A stretch of DNA of 64,000 nt from Pseudomonas petrae. Lineage in GTDB: Bacteria > Pseudomonadota > Gammaproteobacteria > Pseudomonadales > Pseudomonadaceae. The position numbers were made by a program, and so were the translations under genes. Location: positions 62,001 through 126,000 of the forward strand of contig NZ_JAKJXE010000011.1 in NCBI RefSeq assembly GCF_021728295.1. Direction: 5' to 3'. This document shows, piece after piece, positions 56,340 through 64,000 of this stretch (its first letter is position 1; every line of letters starts with the position of its first letter). The notes below the pieces were generated by a model. That model worked only from the letters and a program-made list of their open reading frames with translations, did not search any database and was not told the origin of the DNA.

Positions 56340-56932
56340 TACAGCACGCCTTTGGTCGACGGCATCTGGCCAGCCATGCGGTCGTCGAGCTCTACTGCCA
56401 TACGTAATGCACGGCCGAACGCCTTGAAGACGGTTTCGATCTGGTGGTGGGTGTTGTGGCCGCGCAGGTTGTCGATGTGCAGCGTGACATTGGCGTGGTT
56501 GACGAAGCCCTGGAAGAACTCCTGGAACAGGTCCACATCAAAGCCGCCCACGGTAGCGCGGGTGTACGGGACGTGCATTTGCAGGCCAGGCCGACCGGAG
56601 AAGTCGATGACCACGCGCGACAGCGCTTCATCCAGCGGGACGTAGGCGTGGCCGTAGCGACGGATGCCCTTTTTGTCGCCGATGGCTTTGCTGAACGCCT
56701 GACCCAGCGTGATGCCGACGTCTTCCACGGTGTGGTGATCGTCGATATGCAGGTCGCCTTTGCATTCGATGTCCAGATCGATCAGCCCGTGACGGGCGAT
56801 CTGGTCGAGCATGTGTTCAAGAAAAGGAACGCCGATATCGAATCGGGACTTTCCTGTGCCATCCAGGTTGATCGAGGCTTTGATCTGGGTTTCCAGGGTG
56901 TCGCGCTCGACGAACACCATACGTTCGGCCAT
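56339..56932 (-). CDS. hisB: Imidazoleglycerol-phosphate dehydratase
   Basis: Dehydrates imidazole glycerol phosphate to imidazole acetol phosphate. A 197-residue monofunctional enzyme with duplicated manganese-binding histidine motifs [23 protein letters not shown] and HNTHHQIE. It lacks the N-terminal phosphatase half of the E. coli bifunctional HisB, so a separate histidinol phosphatase is needed. ATG 56932 with GGAG starts the his transcript. The open frame upstream to 57340 crosses a REPIN and is not coding. Confidence 0.97.
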   Translation of the reverse strand: MAERMVFVERDTLETQIKASINLDGTGKSRFDIGVPFLEHMLDQIARHGLIDLDIECKGDLHIDDHHTVEDVGITLGQAFSKAIGDKKGIRRYGHAYVPLDEALSRVVIDFSGRPGLQMHVPYTRATVGGFDVDLFQEFFQGFVNHANVTLHIDNLRGHNTHHQIETVFKAFGRALRMAVELDDRMAGQMPSTKGVL

Positions 56933-57087
56933 CACCAGCTCCGCAAAATCATTGGGCGAAAAGGCGGCCATTATAGGCGTGTGGCGGGGAAACAGAAACA
57001 TGAAGCGAGCAATGCCAGACCGAGGGGAATGCGGGGCCACATGCGTTAGACATGTGCGTACAAGCCAGTACAAGCCGCCGCCAAACT

Positions 57088-57174
57088 GTAGGAGCGCGCT
57101 TGCCCGCGATGACGGTGTGCCAGGCAATACATGCGTGGCAGACGAATCGCAATCGCGGGCAAGCGCGCTCCTAC
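57088..57174. repeat. REPIN, GCGCGCTTGCCCGCG type
   Basis: Head-to-head pair upstream of hisB, between it and the OFA transporter stop. Confidence 0.88.
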
Positions 57175-57222
57175 AAGGTGCGGGGTCGGTCTGACGATGG
57201 TCAGGCCGACACCGCCAGGGTT

Positions 57223-58884
57223 TTAGTGAAACAACACCGCAGTTTTCTGCAGAGTGATCCACACGCCCCACGCCAACGGAATGCCTACTGCCAGCCAGGC
57301 CAGAATCGCCAGTGGCTTGGTGCCTGGGTCCGCTCTCCATTCCAGCGAAGTGCTGTGATCAGCGCCGGCATCGTGACCGATGGCTTGTTCAGCCTTCAAT
57401 TGCTCGTCGGTCATGAAGTATTTGTCGGCCACCGGACGCACCAGCAGGTTGCAGATGAAGCCCAGCACCAGCAGACCCGCGAGGATGTACAAGGTGATGT
57501 CGTAAGCATCGGCGCGTGCAACGCCGTGGCTCAGTTGGTACTCACGCAGGTAGTTCACGAGCACAGGGCCAAGCACGCCAGCGGCAGCCCAGGCGGTCAG
57601 CAGGCGACCGTGGATCGCGCCCACCATTTGCGTACCGAACAGGTCGGCCAGGTAAGCCGGAACGGTCGCGAAACCGCCGCCGTACATCGACAGCACGACG
57701 CAGAACGCCGCCACGAACAGCGCAACGCTGCCCAAGTGACCCAGGGTCGGTACCGACGCGTAGAGCAGGAAGCCCAGCGCGAAGAAAACGAAGTAGGTGG
57801 CTTTACGGCCGATGTAGTCCGAGAACGATGCCCAGAAGAAACGACCGCCGATGTTGAACAAGCTCAGCAGACCGGTGAAGCCCGCTGCGATGGCCGCGAT
57901 GGCCGCCAGTTGCGAGGGCTCCAGCTGGTTGAAGGCTTGATCGGTGCCCAGCAGCTTGCCACCGAACACTTCCTGCAGCAGGGGCGAAGCCATGCCAAGG
58001 ATACCGATACCTGCCGAAACGTTCAGGCACAGCACCAGCCAGACCAGACGGAATTGTGGAGTCTTCCACGCAACGCTAACGTGCACGTGGCGGTTGGTGA
58101 TCATCGCGCTGTTGGCTTTCTTCGCCGGAGCGGTCCAGCCTTCAGGTTTCCAGCCGGTCGGCGGAACGCGATAGGACAGTGCGCCGCCGATCATGAAGAC
58201 GAAGTAAATCACCGCCATGACCACGAAGCTCTGCCAGACACCAACGCTGTCAGGCGTGGCGAAGTGGCTCATCAGTGCGGTTGCCAGCGGAGCGCCTACC
58301 ATCGCGCCACCGCCGAAACCCATGATCGCCATGCCGGTCGCCATGCCGCGCTTGTCCGGGAACCACTTGATCAGCGTCGAGACCGGCGAGATATAACCCA
58401 GGCCAAGACCGATACCGCCGATCACGCCCGAGCCGATCCACATCAGCCAGATCTGGTGCGTATAAACGCCCAGCGCCGAGATCAGCAGACCACCACACCA
58501 GCACAGTGCCGATACAACACCGGCCTTGCGCGGGCCTGCGTGTTCCAGCCAGCCGCCCCAGATGGCTGCGGAGCAACCCAGGAAAATGAAGAACAGGGTG
58601 TAGATCCAGCCGAGCATGGAGATCGGCCAATCACAGCTGGACGAAATGACTTGCTCGAAGAAACCCATGTCAGCCGGGCAGGCGACAGCGGTCTTGATGC
58701 CGACTGCCTTGGACAGCGGCAGCCAGAACACCGAGAAGCCGTAGGCCATGCCGATACACAGGTGGATTGCCAATGCAGCTGGCGGAACCAGCCAACGGTT
58801 GAAACCGCTTTTGGCGATAATGCGCTCTTTGGACAAGAACGCAGGCTGAGCGGCAGTACCGCCCAGAGCAGTGCTCGTAGTCAT
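57223..58884 (-). CDS. OFA-family MFS transporter
   Basis: A 553-residue major-facilitator protein of the oxalate/formate antiporter family: about twelve membrane segments, a large periplasmic loop between segments 1 and 2 containing [18 protein letters not shown], the cytoplasmic motif [12 protein letters not shown] after segment 4, and a long C-terminal extension ending in one further membrane segment. OFA members move monocarboxylates such as oxalate, formate, lactate or pyruvate. The substrate here is unknown. A hairpin without T run (57185-57210) lies after the stop. It stands alone between hisB and the AsmA-type gene. Confidence 0.9.
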   Translation of the reverse strand: MTTSTALGGTAAQPAFLSKERIIAKSGFNRWLVPPAALAIHLCIGMAYGFSVFWLPLSKAVGIKTAVACPADMGFFEQVISSSCDWPISMLGWIYTLFFIFLGCSAAIWGGWLEHAGPRKAGVVSALCWCGGLLISALGVYTHQIWLMWIGSGVIGGIGLGLGYISPVSTLIKWFPDKRGMATGMAIMGFGGGAMVGAPLATALMSHFATPDSVGVWQSFVVMAVIYFVFMIGGALSYRVPPTGWKPEGWTAPAKKANSAMITNRHVHVSVAWKTPQFRLVWLVLCLNVSAGIGILGMASPLLQEVFGGKLLGTDQAFNQLEPSQLAAIAAIAAGFTGLLSLFNIGGRFFWASFSDYIGRKATYFVFFALGFLLYASVPTLGHLGSVALFVAAFCVVLSMYGGGFATVPAYLADLFGTQMVGAIHGRLLTAWAAAGVLGPVLVNYLREYQLSHGVARADAYDITLYILAGLLVLGFICNLLVRPVADKYFMTDEQLKAEQAIGHDAGADHSTSLEWRADPGTKPLAILAWLAVGIPLAWGVWITLQKTAVLFH

Positions 58885-59215
58885 TTTATTGTTGCCCCCA
58901 ATTTATAGTTGTATCCCGCAAGAACAGCGACATCGCTCCGCCACCACTCTTAAAGCACGCAGGCCTCGGTGGTTTATCGGCAGAACATCTCTTTACGTGA
59001 CAATTCGACGCAGCAAGGCTGGCGAGTGGCGCGAGATTACCATTTGCCGCTGAAAAGAAAGCACTCTGCTACTACCTTTTTCGTGCCGTCTGTCACCGTA
59101 CAGGACGCCTGCCGATTCGATCGGCGACGTCGGTGGCGATCCAAAACCCGGTGCTTGCGTGAGAACGCTATACTCGCGGGCTAAATTTTGAACGACTCGA
59201 CACAAGGACTCGCCC
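58885..59215. other. Divergent intergenic region
   Basis: 331 bases between the OFA transporter and the AsmA-type gene, holding both promoters. No gene, RNA or repeat was recognised. The short frames on either strand have no ribosome site. Confidence 0.5.
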
Positions 59216-61444
59216 ATGAAAGCGTTCGGCAAAATCCTGGGGCTCACCCTTCTCGGGCTGTTGCTGATCATCGTGGCTCTTGGCTTTGCCCTGACCCATC
59301 TGTTTGATCCCAACGACTACAAAGACGAGATTCGAAAACTGGTTCGCGATCGCGCCCATGTCGAGCTGACGCTCAATGGCGACATCGGCTGGAGCCTGTT
59401 TCCGTGGCTGGGCCTGGAGCTGCACGACGCCAGCGTCGCCACCTTGAGCGAGCCTTCAAAACCCTTCGCCGACCTGCAAATGCTTGGGCTGTCCGTGCGC
59501 GTGCTGCCGCTGTTGCGCAAGGAAGTGCAGATGAGCGACGTGCGGGTCGAGGGCCTGAACCTGACGCTGACCCGCGACGAAAACGGCCACGGCAACTGGG
59601 AAGACATCGGCAAGGTGCCGACTGCCCCAGTCAATCCTGCCCAGCCGCCGGCCACGCCGAATGCGCCGGCCGATACCGCGTCGGCCAAGCCCGACAAGCC
59701 GTGGCAGCCGCTCAAGCTGGACATCGACAGCCTGACCGTGAACAACGCGCGCATCGATTTCAACGATATTCCCAAGGCCCGGCAGTTCACCGCCGAGAGC
59801 ATCCAGCTGAGCACCGGCCCGATCCACAACGCGACCGATATCCCGCTGAAACTGACCGCGTTCCTCAGCACCAATCAACCCGTCGTGCGCACCAAAACCG
59901 AACTGACCGGCAAGCTGCGTTTCGACCGCGCACTCAAGCGTTATCAGCTTGATGACATGCGCTTCTCCGGCGATGTGACGGGCGATCCGCTGCAGGGCAA
60001 GACGCTGACGTTCTCGGCCCAGGGCCAGTTGCTGGCAGACATGTCCGCCAACGTGGCGGAATGGACCAATCTGAAGCTGTCCGCCAACCAACTGCGCGCC
60101 ATCGGCGAGCTGCATGTGCGTGATCTGGACAAGACCCCGCAGCTCACGGGCGGCATTTCGATTGCCCAGTTCAACCTGCGCGACTTCCTCGACAACATCG
60201 GCCAGCCTGCGCCGACCCTTGGCGATGGCAGCCTGAACAAACTGGAACTGGTCACCCGCATCGCGGCAACGCCCAACAGCGTCTCGCTGGATGACCTCAC
60301 GGTGAAACTCGACGACAGCACCATCACCGGCCACGTCGCGGTGGAAGACTTCGCCAAGCAGTCCCTTCGTCTTCAACTCAAGGCTGATACGTTCAACGCC
60401 GACCGTTATCGCATGCCCGAGGGCGAACAAGCCAAGGGCGCGGGCGCTGCTCGCAGAGCCGAAGTTCAGGGCGCCGAGGCCGAAGCCATGGTGGCCTCGG
60501 GCACCTCGCCACTGCCGAACCAGCCGACCCAAGGTGCATGGAGTGACGCGAAGCTGCTGCCGCTCGAGCGCCTGCGCAAACTGGATGTCGACGCTGATCT
60601 GAGCTTCGGCAAGCTGACCCTTGAAAAACTGCCGATCCAGAATGCGGCGCTGAAGACTTCAGCGCTCGATGGCGTGATCACGGTCAACAGCCTGCGCGGC
60701 GATTTGTACAACGGCAATTTCGAGGTCAAAGGCGATCTCGACGCGCGCCCCGAAATGCCATTGGCGAGCGTTCAGACGCGCATTGCCAAGGTGCCGGTGG
60801 AGCATTTCATTCAGAGCCAGGGCACCACGCCGCCTCTGCGCGGCCTGCTCAACCTCAACAGCGATGTGACCGCCAAAGGCAATAGCGAGAAGGCGCTGGT
60901 CGAGAGCCTTAACGGTACCGCCAGTTTTGCGCTGAACGACGGCGTGCTGGTCAACGCCAACCTCGAACAGCAGCTCTGCCGTGGCATCTCGACGCTCAAC
61001 CGCAAGAGCTTGAGTGGCGAGCCACGCGGCAAGGACACGCCGTTCCAGCAGTTGAATGGCAACCTGGTGTTCCGCAATGGCGTGGCCAGCAACCCGGACC
61101 TGAAAGTCCGCACGCCGGGCCTGACCGTCAACGGCGATGGCGACATCGACCTGCGCGTCATGGGCATGAACTACCGCGTTGGCGTGATTATCGAAGGCGA
61201 CAAGGGCGACATGCCGGACCCCGCCTGCGAGGTGAACTCGCGCTTTGTCGGCATCGAATGGCCATTGCTCTGCCGTGGCCCGCTGGAAATGGGCGCCAAG
61301 GCCTGTCGTCTGGATAACGACGGCCTGGGCAAGGTCGCCACGAAGCTGGCAGGCGACCGGATTGGCGACAAGATCGATGAAAAGCTGGGGGACAAGGTCA
61401 GTCCCGAGCTCAAGGATGCGATCAAGGGATTGTTCAAGCGTTAA
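59216..61444 (+). CDS. AsmA family protein
   Basis: A 742-residue protein with an N-terminal membrane anchor (about residues 5-27) and the AsmA N-terminal domain (YKDEIRKLVRDRAHVELTLN, SVRVLPLLRKEVQMSDVRVE) followed by beta-rich repeats and a C-terminal AsmA_2-like part (about 490-640). Members form bridge-like grooves thought to carry phospholipids between inner and outer membranes, or affect outer-membrane assembly. It precedes mutY after a REPIN with a near-perfect palindrome. Start ATG 59216. Confidence 0.92.
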   Translation: MKAFGKILGLTLLGLLLIIVALGFALTHLFDPNDYKDEIRKLVRDRAHVELTLNGDIGWSLFPWLGLELHDASVATLSEPSKPFADLQMLGLSVRVLPLLRKEVQMSDVRVEGLNLTLTRDENGHGNWEDIGKVPTAPVNPAQPPATPNAPADTASAKPDKPWQPLKLDIDSLTVNNARIDFNDIPKARQFTAESIQLSTGPIHNATDIPLKLTAFLSTNQPVVRTKTELTGKLRFDRALKRYQLDDMRFSGDVTGDPLQGKTLTFSAQGQLLADMSANVAEWTNLKLSANQLRAIGELHVRDLDKTPQLTGGISIAQFNLRDFLDNIGQPAPTLGDGSLNKLELVTRIAATPNSVSLDDLTVKLDDSTITGHVAVEDFAKQSLRLQLKADTFNADRYRMPEGEQAKGAGAARRAEVQGAEAEAMVASGTSPLPNQPTQGAWSDAKLLPLERLRKLDVDADLSFGKLTLEKLPIQNAALKTSALDGVITVNSLRGDLYNGNFEVKGDLDARPEMPLASVQTRIAKVPVEHFIQSQGTTPPLRGLLNLNSDVTAKGNSEKALVESLNGTASFALNDGVLVNANLEQQLCRGISTLNRKSLSGEPRGKDTPFQQLNGNLVFRNGVASNPDLKVRTPGLTVNGDGDIDLRVMGMNYRVGVIIEGDKGDMPDPACEVNSRFVGIEWPLLCRGPLEMGAKACRLDNDGLGKVATKLAGDRIGDKIDEKLGDKVSPELKDAIKGLFKR

Positions 61445-61474
61445 CTTCGACGGGACAGCGCGCCGCAAGTAGCT

Positions 61475-61570
61475 GTAGGAGCTGGCGGAGGTTACGACGG
61501 TGGCGAACGCACTGTGTCAGTACCTCATGAGGTGCTGACACAGTGCCTTCGCCAGCAAGCCGGCTCCTAC
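61475..61570. repeat. REPIN with a long internal palindrome
   Basis: CCGGCTTGCTGGCGAA family. The right arm is intact and the left arm diverged (GTAGGAGCTGGCGGAGGTTA). The middle, 61501-61554, is a 54-bp near-perfect palindrome (arms begin TGGCGAAC and end TTCGCCA; 61509-61546 has one mismatched pair). Lies between the AsmA-type gene and mutY. Confidence 0.85.
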
Positions 61571-61615
61571 GGATCAGGATCCCCCTAACTTTCTCTTTGA
61601 TCACCGGAACCCTTG

Positions 61616-62683
61616 ATGCAACCCGAGCAGTTCTCCTCCGCCGTTCTCGACTGGTACGACCGCCACGGCCGTCACGATCTTCCCTGGCAACACGACATCA
61701 CCCCATACCGCGTGTGGGTGTCGGAAATCATGCTGCAGCAAACCCAGGTCAGCACCGTGCTTGGCTATTTCGACACCTTCATGGAAGCGCTGCCCACTGT
61801 GCAGGCTCTGGCCGAAGCGCCGGAAGATGAGGTCCTGCATCTGTGGACCGGGCTGGGTTACTACACCCGCGCGCGCAACCTGCAAAAAGCCGCGAAAATC
61901 GTGGTGGCCGAGCACGGCGGTGAATTCCCCCGCGACGTGGAAAAGCTCGTCGCGCTGCCCGGTATCGGCCTCTCGACGGCAGGCGCGATTGCCAGCATCA
62001 GCATGGGCCTGCGCGCGCCGATCCTCGATGGCAACGTCAAGCGCGTGCTCGCCCGCTTCACCGCCCAGGAAGGCTATCCCGGCGAGCCCAAAGTGGCGAA
62101 GCAGATGTGGGCCACGGCTGAGCGCTACACGCCGCACAGCCGGGTCAACCACTACACCCAGGCGATGATGGATCTGGGTGCCACGCTCTGCACCCGGACC
62201 AAACCCAGCTGCCTGCTCTGCCCCCTTGAGCGCGGCTGCGAGGCGCACATGCTCGGCCAGGAAACCCGCTATCCAATCCCTAAACCGCGCAAGGTCGTGC
62301 CGCAAAAACGCACCTTGATGCCGATCTTCGCCAACCACGAAGGCGCGATTCTGCTGTATCGCCGCCCTTCGACCGGGCTGTGGGGCGGGCTGTGGAGCCT
62401 GCCGGAACTGGACGACTTCAACGACATGCAACACTTGGCCAATCAGCACGCCCTTGAGCTGGGCGAGCATCAAGCCTTGCCGGGCCTGATCCACACGTTC
62501 AGCCACTTTCAGCTGAGCATCGAGCCCTGGTTGGTCCGGGTCCGTGAGTCCGCCCATCACGTGGCCGAGGACGACTGGCTCTGGTATAACCTCGCCACCC
62601 CGCCGCGCCTGGGCCTTGCCGCCCCGGTGAAGAAATTGCTGAAACACGCAGCCGACGTATTGAATGCAGGAGAGTCCTCATGA
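61616..62683 (+). CDS. mutY: Adenine DNA glycosylase
   Basis: Removes adenine mispaired with 8-oxoguanine. The 355-residue enzyme has catalytic Glu37 ([10 protein letters not shown]), the helix-hairpin-helix [12 protein letters not shown], catalytic Asp138 (LDGNVKRV), a [4Fe-4S] ligand set C-x6-C-x2-C-x5-C in [17 protein letters not shown], and a C-terminal Nudix-like 8-oxoG recognition domain (about 230-350). ATG 61616 is used, since the TTG three bases upstream has no advantage. Overlaps yggX by four bases. Confidence 0.97.
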   Translation: MQPEQFSSAVLDWYDRHGRHDLPWQHDITPYRVWVSEIMLQQTQVSTVLGYFDTFMEALPTVQALAEAPEDEVLHLWTGLGYYTRARNLQKAAKIVVAEHGGEFPRDVEKLVALPGIGLSTAGAIASISMGLRAPILDGNVKRVLARFTAQEGYPGEPKVAKQMWATAERYTPHSRVNHYTQAMMDLGATLCTRTKPSCLLCPLERGCEAHMLGQETRYPIPKPRKVVPQKRTLMPIFANHEGAILLYRRPSTGLWGGLWSLPELDDFNDMQHLANQHALELGEHQALPGLIHTFSHFQLSIEPWLVRVRESAHHVAEDDWLWYNLATPPRLGLAAPVKKLLKHAADVLNAGESS

Positions 62684-62952
62684 CCCGCACCGTGATGTGC
62701 CGCAAATACAAAGAAGAATTGCCTGGCCTGGACCGTCCGCCGTATCCGGGCGCCAAAGGTGAAGACATCTACAACCATGTCTCGCAGAAGGCTTGGGCCG
62801 ACTGGCAGAAACACCAGACCCTGCTGATCAATGAGCGCCGCCTGAACATGATGAACGCCGAAGATCGCAAATTCCTGCAGACCGAGATGGACAAATACCT
62901 GTCCGGCGAGGAATACGCCAAGGCCGACGGCTACGTTCCCCCTGCCGAATAA
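62680..62952 (+). CDS. yggX: Oxidative damage protection protein, Fe(2+)-trafficking
   Basis: A 90-residue YggX protein ([20 protein letters not shown], the conserved Cys7 in TVMCRKY). It protects iron-sulfur enzymes against superoxide and is linked to iron trafficking. Start overlaps the mutY stop (ATGA), so an Fe-S repair enzyme and an iron-protection protein are made together. Confidence 0.97.
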   Translation: MTRTVMCRKYKEELPGLDRPPYPGAKGEDIYNHVSQKAWADWQKHQTLLINERRLNMMNAEDRKFLQTEMDKYLSGEEYAKADGYVPPAE

Positions 62953-63015
62953 CCCTTGGAAGACAGTGTTCGTCGTAAGCGGAGGAAATAATTCAGATTT
63001 TTTTCGACGCCGTGC

Positions 63016-63044
63016 TTGACGACCTTCTGAAAAACACGTTTAAT
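63016..63044 (+). promoter_or_regulatory. Sigma-70 promoter of tRNA-Phe
   Basis: TTGACG at 63016-63021, exactly 17 bp, then TTTAAT at 63039-63044. A GC-rich discriminator (GCGCCCC) follows, the feature associated with stringent control of stable RNA promoters. Transcription would start about 63051, just before the mature tRNA. Confidence 0.85.
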
Positions 63045-63054
63045 GCGCCCCGTT

Positions 63055-63130
63055 GCCCAGATAGCTCAGTCGGTAGAGCAGGGGATTGAAAATCCCCGTG
63101 TCGGCGGTTCGATTCCGTCTCTGGGCACCA
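63055..63130 (+). tRNA. tRNA-Phe (GAA anticodon)
   Basis: A 76-nt cloverleaf with CCA encoded: acceptor GCCCAGA pairs with TCTGGGC, D-arm GCTCAGTCGGTAGAGC, anticodon stem GGGGA/TCCCC with loop TTGAAAA (anticodon GAA at 63088-63090), a five-base variable loop GTGTC, and T-arm GGCGG-TTCGATT-CCGTC. It follows yggX, as in P. aeruginosa. Confidence 0.98.
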
Positions 63131-63175
63131 CCTTTCGTTTTCAGGTGATGCCAAGCACACCCGAATGCACACAAG

Positions 63176-63199
63176 AAGCCCGCCTCGTGCGGGCTTTTT
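63176..63199 (+). terminator. Rho-independent terminator of tRNA-Phe
   Basis: AAGCCCGC, five-base loop, GCGGGCTT and a T run, 45 bases after the tRNA. Confidence 0.92.
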
Positions 63200-63374
63200 G
63201 CTTTCCATGGTTCCCCACCGTTCCATGTAAGCCCGGCTAGACGTGAATGGATTCGTGAGCTCAGAGCCGTATATGCGTGAAGACGCCCAGGTGGTGGCCG
63301 ACGTCTCCGACAAACGCGCGCGTGTCGTCGCTTAAATCGCTCGATTGGAGGTATGGGAGCAGATCGCCGGGCTA

Positions 63375-63791
63375 TCAATCATGCTTGTTTTTCTTGTGTC
63401 CATGTCGCTTGCCGTGAGATCGATTGTCGCCGCCGTCATCTGCCAGGTTGCTACCCACTGCGCCTCCAGCAGCGCCGCCTAAGCCGGCACCTATGGTTGA
63501 CCCTGTTGAGCCACCCAACTGGTTACCAATTACAGACCCCCCCGCTGATCCCAGCCCCCCGCCGATAGCCGCTTCGGTCTTGCTTCCTCTTTTCGCGCCT
63601 AAAGCTCCGCCAGCGGCTCCGCCGACACCAGCACCAACCGCCGCGCCGGTGCTTCCACCCATTTGCTGTCCAATGACATTCCCAAGCGCACCGCCTATGC
63701 CTCCGCCCACTGCGGATGTTCCATCCCCAGCCGCCAGCGCGCATTGAGCGCCAAGCATTCCTAAAAGTAGTACCGGTATAGTTATTCGCAT
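63375..63791 (-). CDS. Glycine-zipper outer-membrane-like protein
   Basis: A 138-residue exported protein: signal peptide (about 1-20, cut after AALA), then two long glycine-rich repeats (e.g. GGGIGGALGNVIGQQMGG and GGGLGSAGGSVIGNQLGG) with spaced GxxxG motifs that pack transmembrane helices, and a basic histidine-rich tail (HGKRHGHKKNKHD). Related to glycine-zipper 2TM proteins. Role unknown. The stretch after the tRNA often carries strain-specific DNA, so it may belong to a variable segment. ATG 63791 gives the signal peptide. The longer frame to 63881 is rejected. Confidence 0.85.
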   Translation of the reverse strand: MRITIPVLLLGMLGAQCALAAGDGTSAVGGGIGGALGNVIGQQMGGSTGAAVGAGVGGAAGGALGAKRGSKTEAAIGGGLGSAGGSVIGNQLGGSTGSTIGAGLGGAAGGAVGSNLADDGGDNRSHGKRHGHKKNKHD

Positions 63792-64000
63792 GGATTCAAT
63801 CTCAAGTGGGTGAAGTAGCCTCTCGGAGAAGCATCGAGCAGGACTAAAACAACGGTGCTGGACTGGGCTAGGGAGATTCAACTCTGAGTATGTCCAGCGG
63901 GACGCTCATGCCCATACACATCGGCTGCCGTGGATAAATCTTGATAGGGTAGAACTACTGGCGGGTGGCCAGCGCCGGGATGGACAGGCACAAAAGATTC

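Noticed and set aside
63243-63335. Short GTG frame ending after DKRARVVA
   Set aside because: Only 30 codons with no ribosome site. It could be a gene remnant, but nothing supports that.

Overview
The window is a 64 kb piece of a Pseudomonas chromosome, probably from the P. fluorescens / P. syringae lineage. The evidence is the high GC content, the gene order (lgt, ptsP-rppH, ilvA/rpiA, serA, the spu polyamine cluster, secB-grxC, gpmI-envC-ctpA, his genes, mutY-yggX, tRNA-Phe) and three families of Pseudomonas REP/REPIN repeats in the gaps. Nearly all of it is intact housekeeping and nutrient-uptake DNA. I saw no prophage, transposase, rRNA operon or CRISPR array.

Layout. 0-21 kb: core genes for lipoprotein maturation (lgt), nitrogen-PTS signalling and RNA 5'-end processing (ptsP, rppH), isoleucine and pentose metabolism (ilvA, rpiA), two tandem SdiA-regulated-type proteins, serine synthesis (serA) with a divergent D-2-hydroxyglutarate dehydrogenase that recycles the SerA by-product, small exported proteins, hydrolases and a HacB-like N-acyl-homoserine-lactone acylase. 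21-32 kb: polyamine uptake and gamma-glutamylation (spuBCDEFGH on the minus strand, spuI divergent), followed by a TetR-type regulator. 32.7-42.7 kb: organosulfur scavenging, comprising an alkanesulfonate ABC transporter with its Mop protein, the 1-Cys peroxiredoxin LsfA, an OprD-family porin and tauABCD. The monooxygenase pair ssuD/ssuE is absent. 42.7-43.9 kb: a tandem array of nine 136-bp REPIN units.

44-53 kb: trmL, a low-GC two-gene cassette of unknown function, secB-grxC-rhodanese, gpmI, and the cell-separation/periplasmic operon envC-ctpA-yibQ. 53-57 kb: hisB-hisH-DUF2164-hisA-hisF. 57-64 kb: an OFA-family transporter, AsmA-mutY-yggX, tRNA-Phe with its own promoter and terminator, and a glycine-zipper protein at the start of what may be a variable region.

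The least explained parts are the two tandem repeat arrays (164 bp x3 and 136 bp x9), the 45.2-46.2 kb cassette whose first start codon lies in the secB terminator hairpin, the 12-bp inverted repeat upstream of spuI, and the missing ssuDE and spuA genes. Functions come from recognisable motifs and remembered family knowledge. No database search was possible.
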